60,679 bases of DNA from DASYPQ01 sp041488095 (lineage in GTDB: Bacteria; Planctomycetota; UBA1135; GCA-002686595). Numbering within the stretch: position 1 is the first letter of the stretch; every line of letters begins with the position of its first letter. The translations under genes and the position numbers were made by a program. The DNA lies in NCBI GenBank assembly GCA_041488095.1, contig JBGPOP010000028.1, positions 1 to 60,679 of the forward strand, written 5' to 3'. Shown piece by piece: positions 49,953 through 58,833 of this stretch. Below the pieces are notes generated by a model. That model was not told the DNA's origin and did no database searches. It worked only from the letters and a program-made list of their open reading frames with translations.

Positions 49953-51614
49953 GTGAACGGCGCCCTTATCCTGCTGCTCGCGGCCGCCCCGCTCCGGACG
50001 GCACCGGGGGTCGGATTCGCCGGCGGCTTCTCCACGATCGTCGAGGCGGACCTCGAGCGCGACGTGCGCGCGCTGTCGAGCCCGGCGCTCGAGGGACGCG
50101 ACACGCCGAGCCTGGGTCTCGAGAGCGCGGCGCGCCTGATCGAGGAGCGCTTTCGCAGGGCGGGCCTCGCCTTCGCGCCGGATTCCGAGGTGGTGTCGAG
50201 GGAGGTCGCTCCTTCCGATCCGCCGGCTGCGGGCGAGCCCGCGAGGCCGGGCCAGGGGAACTCCGTCACCGGCACCTTCCGCCGTCCGTTCCAGCGTCGC
50301 CTGGCCGAGCCCGACCGCGCCGGCTGCTCCCTGTCGCTCGCCGGCGGCGCGCCGGGTGCGAAGGCCTCCGAGCTCCAGCTCCTGCGCGACTTCGTCCCCG
50401 TGCGCGGCTTCGGAGGCGAGGCGGAAGGGGACCTCGTCTTCGCCGGCTACGGCATCCAGTCGAAGAGCGAGAAGTACGACGACCTCGCCGGGCTCAAGCT
50501 GAAGGGCCGCATCGCGCTGATCGTCGAGGGCGAGCCGCGCACGGACCGTCGCTTCGACGGCCCCGAGCTCAGCCCGGCCGCATCGCTGTGGGAGAAGATC
50601 GACGCACTCGCCGCGGCCGGCGTCGCCGGCGTGCTGGCAGTCCGCCGTCCGCCCGAGGCGGCCCCGCCCGCGAAGGCCAAACCGGCGGCGGGGGCGGAAG
50701 CCGCGGGCGATCCCGGACTGTCCTTCCGCAGCACCTGGGCCGAGTTCAACGGCGTGGCACCCGACCCGCCGTCGAAGCACACCCTGCCCATGCTCGAGGT
50801 GTCGATGCGCTGCGCGGCCGAGCTGCTCGGCCAGGACGTCGAGGCGCTCGCGGCGCGGATCGACAAGAGCGTGCACCCGGTGCGGGCGGCGGGGGCGCTC
50901 CGGCGCGTGCGCATGCGCTCGAAGACGAGCGAGTCGATGGTGCGCATCGACAACGTGGTCGGGCTGATCCACGGCGCGGACCCGGCGCTGGCCGAGCAGT
51001 ACGTGGTCGTCGGCGCGCACTACGACCACGTCGGGATCGACGACCGCGGTCGGATCGGCTGCGGAGCGGACGACAACGCGTCGGGGGTGGCGGCCATGCT
51101 GGAGATCGCCGAGGCCCTCGCCTCGGCCGGGCCGCGCCGCTCGGTGTGGTGCTGCGCCTTCGCGGGAGAAGAGGATGGACTGCTCGGCAGCAAGGCCTTC
51201 TGCGCGCACCTCCCCGTGCCCAAGGACCGGATCGTCGCCATGATCAACCTGGACATGATCGGCCGCGGCGACGCGACCGAGGTGGCGGCGCTCGGGGTCG
51301 TGCAGAACCCGGCCTTCGAGCGGCTGATCGCGCGGGCCCGGAGCCTCAAGCCGTGCGGCCTGCGCGAGGTGGTCGTGCGTCAGGGGGAAGACCTCTTCGA
51401 GCGCTCCGACCACTTCTCCTTCCACCAGATCGGCGTGCCCACGCTGTTCTTCTTCGAGGGGCTGCCGCTCGACAAGAACAAGGACTACCACACCTGGCGG
51501 GACACCGCGGACAAGCTCGACCTCGGGAAAATGCTGAACACGACCCGGCTCGTGTACAACGCGACATGGATCCTCACGGAAGACGACGAGCGACCGCCGC
51601 CGCCGCGGCGCTGA
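49953..51614 (+). CDS. Secreted M28-family zinc peptidase
   Basis: Protein of 553 residues with a signal-like N-terminus. Residues 30-330 include a protease-associated (PA) insert (GDLVFAGYGIQSKSEKYDDL). The C-terminal 230 residues are an M28 aminopeptidase domain with zinc ligands visible in VVGAHYDHVG, CGADDNASGVAAMLE, CAFAGEEDGLLGSKAFC, MINLDMIGRGD and the late His in HFSFHQIGVPTLFFFEG. It should remove N-terminal residues from peptides outside the cytoplasm. The start is GTG 49953. Its end overlaps the PBP4-type gene by about 50 bases, and a third gene overlaps that one, so the three form one unit. Confidence 0.9.
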   Translation: MNGALILLLAAAPLRTAPGVGFAGGFSTIVEADLERDVRALSSPALEGRDTPSLGLESAARLIEERFRRAGLAFAPDSEVVSREVAPSDPPAAGEPARPGQGNSVTGTFRRPFQRRLAEPDRAGCSLSLAGGAPGAKASELQLLRDFVPVRGFGGEAEGDLVFAGYGIQSKSEKYDDLAGLKLKGRIALIVEGEPRTDRRFDGPELSPAASLWEKIDALAAAGVAGVLAVRRPPEAAPPAKAKPAAGAEAAGDPGLSFRSTWAEFNGVAPDPPSKHTLPMLEVSMRCAAELLGQDVEALAARIDKSVHPVRAAGALRRVRMRSKTSESMVRIDNVVGLIHGADPALAEQYVVVGAHYDHVGIDDRGRIGCGADDNASGVAAMLEIAEALASAGPRRSVWCCAFAGEEDGLLGSKAFCAHLPVPKDRIVAMINLDMIGRGDATEVAALGVVQNPAFERLIARARSLKPCGLREVVVRQGEDLFERSDHFSFHQIGVPTLFFFEGLPLDKNKDYHTWRDTADKLDLGKMLNTTRLVYNATWILTEDDERPPPPRR

Positions 51615-53155
51615 CCTGCCTCCTCGGCGCGGGACTCGGCGGAGCGGCGCTGCTCATGCGCCCCGCCGCAGCGGGAGCAGCGGCGATCCCCGCGACCCCC
51701 GCCCCCGAGGCTCGGGAGCATCGGACCGCCATCGACGCGCGTCTCTCGGCGCGCGTGCGCGCGCGGATCGCGGAGTTCGAGGAGCGGGCCGCGCGCGAGA
51801 CCAAGGGGCGTGTCTCGCCCGCCGAGGTCTCCGTCGCGGTCCACGTCCGGGAGGTCGGGGCGGCGGGCGAGGTCGTCTCGATCGGAGCCGATCGCCCGAT
51901 GCGGCCGGCCTCGAACCTGAAGCTCGTGACGAGCTCCGCGGCCCTCGTCCTGCTCGGCGCCGACTGGCGCTTCGAGACCGTCCTCGAGACCGACGGCGCG
52001 GTCGAGGGCGGCCTCCTGCGCGGCGATCTGGTGGCACGCGCCGGGGCGGATCCGCTGTACGACCGCGGCGGCGACGGCTCGGTGGACGCGCTGCTCGCCC
52101 CCGCGGTCCTCGCGCTCGAGCGCCGCGGCATCCGCGCGATCGAGGGCTCGCTCGTGCTCGACGAGCTCGACTACGCCGCCCCGGCGCCGGCTCCCGCCTG
52201 GCCGGATCCGGGCCAGCGCTGGAGCGAGTTCTGCGCGCTCGCGGGAGGGTTCAGCGCCAACGCCGGGTGCCTGACGGCGACCGTGAAGCCCTCGAGCTTC
52301 GGGGAGCCGGCCGAGGTCCGCGTCGAGCCGCGCCACAACGGCCTGGAGCGCAAGGGCCGCGTGGAGACCGCCGCGGCGAAGACGCGCCTCGACGTCCGCG
52401 TCGAGGCGCGGGCCGGCGCGGCGCTCGTCGAGGGCTCGATCCCCCGCGGGGTGCCCTCGTGGAGCGCGCGCTTCGCCGCCCCCGACCCGGTGGAGCTCTT
52501 CGGCCACGCTCTCGCCGGCGCTCTCGCGGATCGGGGGATCGCCGTGCGCGGGAGCCTCAAGCGCGCTCGCGCTCCGCTCCAGGGACGCTGGACGGAGCTG
52601 GCCCGGATCTCGACCCCGCTCGCGGCCGTCCTCGAGCCGATCAACACCGACAGCAACAACGCCTGCGCCGACCAGCTCTTCCTCGCGCTCGGCCACGCGC
52701 GCGGGGGCGCCGGCACGCGCGAAGGCGGCCGCGTCGCGGTCGCGCGGGCCCTCGAGCGCCTGGGCGTCCCGGCGGAGGGCCTGGTGCAGGTCGACGGCTC
52801 GGGCCTCTCGCGCGACAACCGCGTCACCGCGCGCCAGATCACGGCGCTGCTCGGCGCGGTGCTGCGCCTCGACGAGCACAGCGCGAAGACCTTCGTCGAT
52901 TCGATGGCGATCGCGAGCGAGAGCGGGACGCTCGACGGGCGCATGCGCGACCCGCTGCTGGCCGGCAAGGTGCGCGCGAAGACGGGCTTCATCGCGGGGA
53001 CGGGCGCGCTGTCGGGGATCCTCGAGACGAAGGACGGCCGGCGCCTGGTGTTCTCGATCCTGGTGGAGTACCCGCCGGCCGACGGGCTCAACCGGTCGTG
53101 CTGGAAGCCGATGGAGGACGCGATCTGCGCGGACCTCGCGGGAGCGGATGGCTGA
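51566..53155 (+). CDS. dacB: D-alanyl-D-alanine carboxypeptidase/endopeptidase (PBP4 type, S13)
   Basis: Protein of 529 residues. The active-site motifs are present and in order: SxxK in RPASNLKLVTSSAA (Ser at about 116), SxN in NTDSNNACADQLF (about 362) and KTG in VRAKTGFIAGTGALSG (about 472). It trims or cleaves peptidoglycan peptides in the periplasm. Finding it in a planctomycete-like genome agrees with the now accepted presence of peptidoglycan there. An N-terminal membrane/signal segment (RATAAAAALTCLLGAGLGGA) follows ATG 51566. That start gives a 49-base overlap with the M28 peptidase gene; no strong Shine-Dalgarno is seen. It overlaps the next gene by eight bases. Confidence 0.9.
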   Translation: MDPHGRRRATAAAAALTCLLGAGLGGAALLMRPAAAGAAAIPATPAPEAREHRTAIDARLSARVRARIAEFEERAARETKGRVSPAEVSVAVHVREVGAAGEVVSIGADRPMRPASNLKLVTSSAALVLLGADWRFETVLETDGAVEGGLLRGDLVARAGADPLYDRGGDGSVDALLAPAVLALERRGIRAIEGSLVLDELDYAAPAPAPAWPDPGQRWSEFCALAGGFSANAGCLTATVKPSSFGEPAEVRVEPRHNGLERKGRVETAAAKTRLDVRVEARAGAALVEGSIPRGVPSWSARFAAPDPVELFGHALAGALADRGIAVRGSLKRARAPLQGRWTELARISTPLAAVLEPINTDSNNACADQLFLALGHARGGAGTREGGRVAVARALERLGVPAEGLVQVDGSGLSRDNRVTARQITALLGAVLRLDEHSAKTFVDSMAIASESGTLDGRMRDPLLAGKVRAKTGFIAGTGALSGILETKDGRRLVFSILVEYPPADGLNRSCWKPMEDAICADLAGADG

Positions 53156-53933
53156 GAGCTTCCTCCCGGTCGCGGAGGCGGCCGCCCGCGAGGCCGGGGC
53201 GCTCCTGCTCGAGCACTTCGGCAAGATCGACCGCGGCCGGGTGAAGACCAAGAGCGCGGCGCGCGACCTCGTGACCGCGGCCGACGTCGCGAGCGAGCGC
53301 CTCGTCGTCGCGCGCCTGCGCGCGGCCTTTCCCGGGCACGCGATCGAGGCCGAGGAGGAGGTCCACGATGCGGCCGGGGACGGGCGCCCGCGCTGGTTCC
53401 TCGACCCGCTCGACGGGACGGTCAACTTCGTGCACGGGATCCCGGCCTTCGCCGTGTCACTGGCGCTGTACCGCGGGAGCGAGCCGGAGGTCGCGGTCGT
53501 GCACCTGCCGCGGCTCGCGGAGACGTTCACGGCCGAGCGCGGCGGGGGAGCGAAGCTCGACGGCGAGCCCATCCGCGTGTCCGAGACGGCAGCGCTAGGG
53601 GAGGCGATCCTCGCGACCGGGTTCCCGTACCGGAGGAACGAGCTGCCGAACAACAACCTCGAGAACTTCAACCGGTTCTTCCTCGACGTGCGCGGCATGC
53701 GGCGGATGGGCTCGGCCGCGATGGATCTCGCCTTCGTCGCGGCGGGCCGTTTCGACGGGTTCTGGGAGCTCCACCTCTCGCCCCACGACGTCGCCGCGGG
53801 AGCGCTCCTCGTGCGCGAGGCGGGCGGGATCGTGAAGGACGCCGACGGCGGCGAGGACTGGCTGCGCGGCGGGCACATCGTCGCGGCGAACCCGCGGATC
53901 TTCGAGGCGATCCGCGAGCGGATCCGTCACTGA
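53148..53933 (+). CDS. Inositol monophosphatase family protein (SuhB-like)
   Basis: Protein of 261 residues. Metal-binding motifs: AIEAEEEVHD (Glu), WFLDPLDGTVNFVHGIPAF (DPLDGT) and the C-terminal PHDVAAGALLVREAGG (Asp). The DxxxDxxAE-type part GSAAMDLAFVAAGRFDGFWE also matches. It hydrolyses a sugar or inositol phosphate with magnesium; inositol-1-phosphatase, histidinol-phosphatase or PAP phosphatase activity cannot be told apart here. ATG 53148 lies within the end of dacB. The 3' end overlaps the convergent ApbE-fusion gene by seven bases. Confidence 0.92.
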   Translation: MAESFLPVAEAAAREAGALLLEHFGKIDRGRVKTKSAARDLVTAADVASERLVVARLRAAFPGHAIEAEEEVHDAAGDGRPRWFLDPLDGTVNFVHGIPAFAVSLALYRGSEPEVAVVHLPRLAETFTAERGGGAKLDGEPIRVSETAALGEAILATGFPYRRNELPNNNLENFNRFFLDVRGMRRMGSAAMDLAFVAAGRFDGFWELHLSPHDVAAGALLVREAGGIVKDADGGEDWLRGGHIVAANPRIFEAIRERIRH

Positions 53934-56038
53934 GGGCGGCGGACGAGCAGGTTCCGGAACGACACGACGTCCTCGCCCTCGGGTCCCGCGCAGACGTAGT
54001 GCTGCAGGCCGATGAACCCCTCCTTCGCGCGCTCCGCGAAGGGCGGGTCGCCGGGGACCTTCAGGACGTCGACGTCGTAGAGCGTGCGGCCGTTCAGCGC
54101 GACGGCCAGGCGCGATCGGTGGTAGAGCAATTCGTACGTGTTCCACTCGCCGATCGGCTTCAGCGCCTCGCGCGCCGCGGCCGGCACGGAGCCGTACAGG
54201 CTGCCGGTGAACTGCCACTCCTTCAGCGTCGTCTTGGTCTCCTTCTCCCAGTCGAAGTCGTCGAGGATCTGCACCTCGCAGCCGGAGAAGGCCGGGTTCG
54301 ACGCGTCGCGCCGGGCGCGCAGGAAGACGCCGCTGTTCGCCATCCTCGCGATCTTGAAGTCCAGGCGCAGGTCGAAGTCGCGGAAGTCCTCCTTCGTGCG
54401 CAGGTCTCCGCCCTCCTTGCCGAACAGGCACCCGAGGATCCCGTCGTGCACGCGCCAGCCGCCCTGCGTGCCGTGCTCCTCCCAGCCATCGAGCGTCTTC
54501 CCGTCGAAGAGCGCGGTCCAGCCCGGGTCCGCGCCGGCTCCTTCCCCGAAGATCGGCAGCTCGCGCACGCGGATCTCGCGGAAGCGCGCGGCGGACTCCT
54601 TGGGCTCGCCCATGCCGCCGTGGACCTGCAAGCCGATCAGCCCCGTGGGCGCGTAGCCCGGGCTGCCCTCGGGAAGCTGGTAGTCGGTCACGAGGACGCC
54701 GTTGAGCCAAGCCTGGATGTGCATGTCGAAGCTGGTGACGCGCACCTCGACGTGGTTCCACTCGTCCTTCCTCCAATGCGCGCGCGCCGCCTCGTTGTGC
54801 ATCAGGAACCCGTCCGAGTACACCGCCGCGATCTCGCCGTCCGGCCGGTCGTCGAGGGTCACCTGCGCGCCCTTCCCGGCGGGCGCCATGCGCACGAACA
54901 CGCCCGAGTCGAACGGGTAGTCGATCCGGGTCTCGCACTCGAACACGAAGCTCGTGTAGGGCTTCTCGGTGTAGAGCAGCCCGCCCTCGCCCTTCGCGTT
55001 GACGCGCCCGACGATGCAGCCGTCCTCGACGGTCCAGAGCGCGTCGCCATCGTAGTGCCCGCCCTTCGCGACCCAGCCCGCGAGCGTCTTCCCGTCGAAC
55101 AGGCTGGTCATCCGCGGATCGTCGACGAAGAGCCGCGCGCCCGCGCCCTCGACCAGCGTGCGCCCTTCGTGCGGCCCGAGAACGTTCGCGGCGGTCGCCA
55201 GCGCGTCCGCGACCGTGCCGTCCTTCGCGACGACGGTGGTCGTGAGGCCGCCCGTGACGCCGATCCCCGTCCGCGGATCGACGATGTGGGAGTAGCGCAC
55301 GCCGTCGACGTCGAGATGCTGCTCCGCGTCGCCCGAGCCCGCGACGCCCTGGTTTGCGACCTGGATCAGGCGCGGGCCGGCGGCGACGGTCCAGCCGCCC
55401 TGGCCCGGCGGCGGATCGCCAGCGGCGAGGTCCCCTCCGATCTCGACGAGCGCGACCGGACAGCCCTTGGCGCGCAGCATCGCGAGGGCCGCATCGCAGG
55501 CGAGCCCCTTGCCGATCGCACCGAGATCGAGGCGCATGCCCGGCTTGGCCAGGCGCGCGGTGCGGTGGGAGTCGTCGACCTCGATCCTGTCCCAGCGGGT
55601 GCGCTCGAGCGCCGCGTCGATCGCGATCTTCCTCGGCAGATGGCCCTGCGCCCGCGCGCGGCGCCACAGCACGACCAGCGGACCGACGGTCGGGTCGAAC
55701 GCGCCGCCGGTCTGCCGCGCGAGCTCGACCGATCGCTCGAGCGCCGCGAGGAGGTCGGCCGACACGGGTCGTGGCGGGCCGCCGGCGGCGTCATTGAGGC
55801 GCGACAGCTCGCTGTCCGGCCGCCAGTCGGAGAGCGTGGCCTCGAGGCGCTCGATCCGCGCGAAAGCCGCCGCGAAGGCCTCGTCGGCCTGCTCGCGCGA
55901 CGAGGCGTAGAGAGCGATGCGCGCCTGCGATCCCATCGCGAGGCGGCGTTCCTCGAAGCGCAGTGGGGCCGGGGCCGCGGTCCCGGCTGCCGAGCAGGAG
56001 GAGAGAAGCAGGAGAGCCGCGGCGGGAGTGAGCCTCAT
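53927..56038 (-). CDS. ApbE flavin transferase fused to two DUF1080 domains (lipoprotein)
   Basis: Protein of 703 residues with a lipobox (LLLLSSC). Residues 25-300 are an ApbE FAD:protein FMN transferase: ERRLAMGSQARIALYASS, then LSDWRPDSELSRLN, GAFDPTVGPLVVLWRRA, LDLGAIGKGLACDAALAML, VEIGGDLAAGDPP, YSHIVDPRTGIGVTGG and the Mg-binding DGTVADALATAANVLG. Residues 305-500 and 510-700 are two DUF1080 (3-keto-disaccharide hydrolase) domains, each opening with LFDGKTLAGW or LFDGKTLDGW and containing SGVFVRM or SGVFLRA. The reading frame is continuous through both junctions. This combination is not one I know. ATG 56038 gives the lipoprotein signal. The divergent Tat-exported oxidoreductase starts 94 bases away, consistent with a joint 3-keto-sugar role outside the membrane. 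Confidence 0.9.
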   Translation of the reverse strand: MRLTPAAALLLLSSCSAAGTAAPAPLRFEERRLAMGSQARIALYASSREQADEAFAAAFARIERLEATLSDWRPDSELSRLNDAAGGPPRPVSADLLAALERSVELARQTGGAFDPTVGPLVVLWRRARAQGHLPRKIAIDAALERTRWDRIEVDDSHRTARLAKPGMRLDLGAIGKGLACDAALAMLRAKGCPVALVEIGGDLAAGDPPPGQGGWTVAAGPRLIQVANQGVAGSGDAEQHLDVDGVRYSHIVDPRTGIGVTGGLTTTVVAKDGTVADALATAANVLGPHEGRTLVEGAGARLFVDDPRMTSLFDGKTLAGWVAKGGHYDGDALWTVEDGCIVGRVNAKGEGGLLYTEKPYTSFVFECETRIDYPFDSGVFVRMAPAGKGAQVTLDDRPDGEIAAVYSDGFLMHNEAARAHWRKDEWNHVEVRVTSFDMHIQAWLNGVLVTDYQLPEGSPGYAPTGLIGLQVHGGMGEPKESAARFREIRVRELPIFGEGAGADPGWTALFDGKTLDGWEEHGTQGGWRVHDGILGCLFGKEGGDLRTKEDFRDFDLRLDFKIARMANSGVFLRARRDASNPAFSGCEVQILDDFDWEKETKTTLKEWQFTGSLYGSVPAAAREALKPIGEWNTYELLYHRSRLAVALNGRTLYDVDVLKVPGDPPFAERAKEGFIGLQHYVCAGPEGEDVVSFRNLLVRRPQ

Positions 56039-56132
56039 GGATGAAAGGGTGCGCTCGCGAGCTGGTGCCCTGCCGCTGCGGCGATTACACTGCCGTTCTT
56101 CGCGGACGGCAAGAATCGAGGAGGAGGAATCG

Positions 56133-57506
56133 ATGAGCAGGCGCAGGAGCAAGGGCTTTATCCATCGTGGCAGCGGCGGCATCGACCGCCGCAACTTCCT
56201 GCGAGCGTCGACGGCGATGGCCGCGCCGCTGATCCTCGGCTGCCAGGGAGTTCCCGTCCCGCCGCCGGTTGCCGCACAGGCTCCCGCGCTGATCCCGCCG
56301 CCGCCTCCGCCGATCCCGGCGGACGCGATCCGCGTCGGCCTCATCGGCTGCGGCGGGCGCGGCACGGGCGCAGCGGAGAATGCGCTGCTCGCCAAGGACA
56401 GCCAGGTCTACCTGACCGCGGTCGGCGACCTGTTCCCGGACCGGATCGAGTCGAGCCTCGCGGGCCTCGCGGAGGCGCTCGGTGAGCACAAGGACAGGAT
56501 CCGCGTCGACCCCGACAAGCGCTTCACGGGCTTCGACGCGTTCAAGAAGGTGGTCGACAGCGGCGTCGACGTGGTGATCCTGGCGACGCCGCCGCACTTC
56601 CGGCCCGAGCATCTGCGCTACGCGGTCGAGCAGGGGCGGCACATCTTCTGCGAGAAGCCGATCGCGGTCGACGCGCCGGGCGTGCGCTCGGTGCTCGAGA
56701 CGGTCGAGATGGCGCGCGCGAAGAAGCTGACGCTCGTGTCGGGGCTGTGCTGGCGCTACAGCGTGCGCCACCGCGAGATCTACCAGCGCATCCTCGACGG
56801 CGCGATCGGGGACGTGCGCGCCTTCTACAGCACGTACAACGGCACGCCGAACGGGACCGCGCCGCGCAAGCCGGGCATGAGCGACATGGAGATGCAGATC
56901 CGCAACTGGTACCACTTCGTGTGGCTGGGGGGCGATCACGTCGTCGAGCAGGCGGTGCACTCGCTCGACAAGATGGCGTGGACGTTCCGCGACGAGCCGC
57001 CGAAGAGCGTGGTCGCGATCGGCGGGCGGCAGGTGCCGGGGCCGGCGGAGCGCGGGAACGTGTACGACCACTTCAGCGCGACGTTCGACTACGGGGAGGG
57101 GGTCAAGGGGTTCCACATGGCGCGGCAGTGGAGCGGGTGCGCGACGGAGAACCACGACTACTTCTACGGGGCGAAGGGGCGGGCGGTGATCAAGGGCTGG
57201 GATCCGCTGCACGAGATCGACGGCGAAAACCCGTGGAAGTACGAGGGCGAGGGGAACGACATGTACCAGACGGAGCTCGACGAGATGATGGCGTCGATCC
57301 GCGAGGGCGTGCCGATCAACAACGGGACGTACATGGCGCGCAGCACGATGCTCGGGATCATGGTGAGGATGGCGGCGTACACGGGGCGCGTGATCACGTG
57401 GGAGGAGGCGCTGGCGAGCAAGGAGCGGCTCGGTCCGGAGACGTACACGCTGGGCGAGGTGCCGGTGGCGGCGATCGCGGTGCCGGGGCAGACGCAGTTC
57501 GTGTAG
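56133..57506 (+). CDS. Tat-exported Gfo/Idh/MocA oxidoreductase
   Basis: Protein of 457 residues. A Tat signal with DRRNFLRASTAMAAPLILG is followed by a Pro-rich linker (VPPPVAAQ, PPPPPIPADA), then the NAD(P)-binding fold VGLIGCGGRGTGAAEN, VVILATPPHFRPEHL and the family motif FCEKPIAVD. The C-terminal domain contains HFVWLGGDHVVEQAVHSLDK with the conserved Asp/His pair. Exported members in planctomycetes act on sugars with a tightly bound cofactor; some related enzymes oxidise C3 of glucosides. The start is ATG 56133 with the strong Shine-Dalgarno GAGGAGGAGGA. It is divergent from the ApbE-DUF1080 gene and ends one base before a convergent relative. Confidence 0.92.
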   Translation: MSRRRSKGFIHRGSGGIDRRNFLRASTAMAAPLILGCQGVPVPPPVAAQAPALIPPPPPPIPADAIRVGLIGCGGRGTGAAENALLAKDSQVYLTAVGDLFPDRIESSLAGLAEALGEHKDRIRVDPDKRFTGFDAFKKVVDSGVDVVILATPPHFRPEHLRYAVEQGRHIFCEKPIAVDAPGVRSVLETVEMARAKKLTLVSGLCWRYSVRHREIYQRILDGAIGDVRAFYSTYNGTPNGTAPRKPGMSDMEMQIRNWYHFVWLGGDHVVEQAVHSLDKMAWTFRDEPPKSVVAIGGRQVPGPAERGNVYDHFSATFDYGEGVKGFHMARQWSGCATENHDYFYGAKGRAVIKGWDPLHEIDGENPWKYEGEGNDMYQTELDEMMASIREGVPINNGTYMARSTMLGIMVRMAAYTGRVITWEEALASKERLGPETYTLGEVPVAAIAVPGQTQFV

Positions 57507-57507
57507 A

Positions 57508-58536
57508 TCAGAGCGCGACCGAAGCGCGCGCGTCGAGGCTCTTGCGCTCGGCTTCGAGCATGCGCGTGAGCGCAGCGGCCTGGCCGCAGGTGGCCGAGAG
57601 GTCGGTCTTGCCGGCGATGACATCGAGGAGGTGGCGCACCTCGCCGTCGTAGCCGGTCGTCGGGTCGAGAGGGATCGCTTCGGTCGCGCCGTTCCGCGCG
57701 AGGAGCAGCTTGGGAGTGCGGTTCAGGTCGAAATCGGCGGTGGCCTTCTCGAAGGCGACGGTGAAGCTCATCTGGAAGGGAAACCCGCTGGCGTGGTCCC
57801 AGCCGCCTTCCGCCGTGACGTGAGCCGGTCCTCGGGAGTAGCCGTAGACCGCGGTGAGATGGTCGAGGTTGCCCGCGGCGGAGACGCGCGCGGGGGCGCC
57901 GAGGGACCAGCGGACGAAGTCGGCGTCGTGCACGTGGAGGTCGAAGAGGGCGCCGCCGCTCTGGGCGTAGTCGTCGTAGAAGCCCTTCGACCAGCCCGGG
58001 CGCGTGCCGAGGCGGCGGAAGACGGCGCTCCAGACGGCGCCGAAAGTGCCGGAGCGGATGGACGCGGCGAGCCAGGTCCAGCCCGGCCAGAAGCGCATGC
58101 ACATGGCGGGCATGCAGTGGGTCTTGGCGCGGAGGGCGGCGTCGGCCAGGCGGTCGGCGTCGGCGGAGCGGATGGCGACGGGCTTCTCGACGAGGACGTG
58201 CTTGCCGGCGGCGAGCGCCGCGATCGCGAGGTCGACGTGGGTCGGCGTCGGGGTGCAGAGGCTGACGACGTCGACTCCGGGGTCGGCGAAGAGATCTTGC
58301 GGTTGCTCGAAGGCCTTGACGCGAGCGGGATCGAAGAGCGGTCCGGTCGCGGCGGTCGTTTCGAGGTTCCCGCGACCCGTGCGGCCGCCTGCGGCGAGGA
58401 CGTCGGCGCGATCGCAGACCGCGGTCACCTCGTTCGGCCAGCCGGCGGCATCGGCCGCGCGCCACGCAGCGAGATGCGTGCGGCCCATGAAGCCGAGGCC
58501 GAGGACGCCGACGCGGATCTTCCCGGGCTGGTTCAT
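57508..58536 (-). CDS. Cytoplasmic Gfo/Idh/MocA oxidoreductase
   Basis: Protein of 342 residues without signal peptide. NAD(P)-binding motif VGVLGLGFMGRTHLAAWRAA, CTPTPTHVDLAIAALAAGKH, then VLVEKPVAI (catalytic Lys). The substrate domain contains GGALFDLHVHDADFVRWSLG, the usual metal-free D-x-x-x-H arrangement. The family oxidises or reduces sugars and inositols. Being close to the exported relative and the DUF1080 fusion, it may handle the imported keto-sugar; this is inference. ATG 58536 is preceded by GGGAGC. The frame continues upstream without conserved sequence. Confidence 0.9.
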   Translation of the reverse strand: MNQPGKIRVGVLGLGFMGRTHLAAWRAADAAGWPNEVTAVCDRADVLAAGGRTGRGNLETTAATGPLFDPARVKAFEQPQDLFADPGVDVVSLCTPTPTHVDLAIAALAAGKHVLVEKPVAIRSADADRLADAALRAKTHCMPAMCMRFWPGWTWLAASIRSGTFGAVWSAVFRRLGTRPGWSKGFYDDYAQSGGALFDLHVHDADFVRWSLGAPARVSAAGNLDHLTAVYGYSRGPAHVTAEGGWDHASGFPFQMSFTVAFEKATADFDLNRTPKLLLARNGATEAIPLDPTTGYDGEVRHLLDVIAGKTDLSATCGQAAALTRMLEAERKSLDARASVAL

Positions 58537-58833
58537 GCTCCCGAGTGTGCGGGAGGGCCGGCTGGAGAGGCAAGAGCGGCGGATCTCGGTCTTGAGTGGC
58601 GCGATCGCCCTCCCAGCCACGAGGAGGGCACTTTCCCTGGCTGCGCGGGAGGAATCCCAGACTGTCTGCCTGCTCGTGGCGGAAAGGTCTAGGATCAACG
58701 TCTCCTCAGCCCGGCGTTTCCGGACTGGACGCTTCTTTTCAAAGCCGTCCATCCCTCCGCCACCTCGGTACCGGCTCGCACGAGCGCCCCGCGACTTGAC
58801 GGTCGGCCGACCTCTCATTCAGTGAGGCATGCC
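58537..58833. other. Divergent intergenic region of about 0.3 kb
   Basis: No gene is recognised between the divergent starts at 58536 and 58834. The sequence becomes visibly less GC-rich towards the right. GTGAGG ahead of 58834 is the likely ribosome-binding site. Confidence 0.4.

Noticed and set aside
48087..51491. Very long minus-strand open frame across the metallo-hydrolase and M28 peptidase genes
   Set aside because: It is antisense to two well-supported genes with clear catalytic motifs and reads as Glu/Arg/Gly-rich noise.
53927..58536. FMN-acceptor protein for the ApbE domain among the neighbours
   Set aside because: No D-x-x-[ST]-G-A-[ST] motif was found by eye in nearby exported proteins. 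VTGATG in the CHRD protein lacks the preceding Asp.
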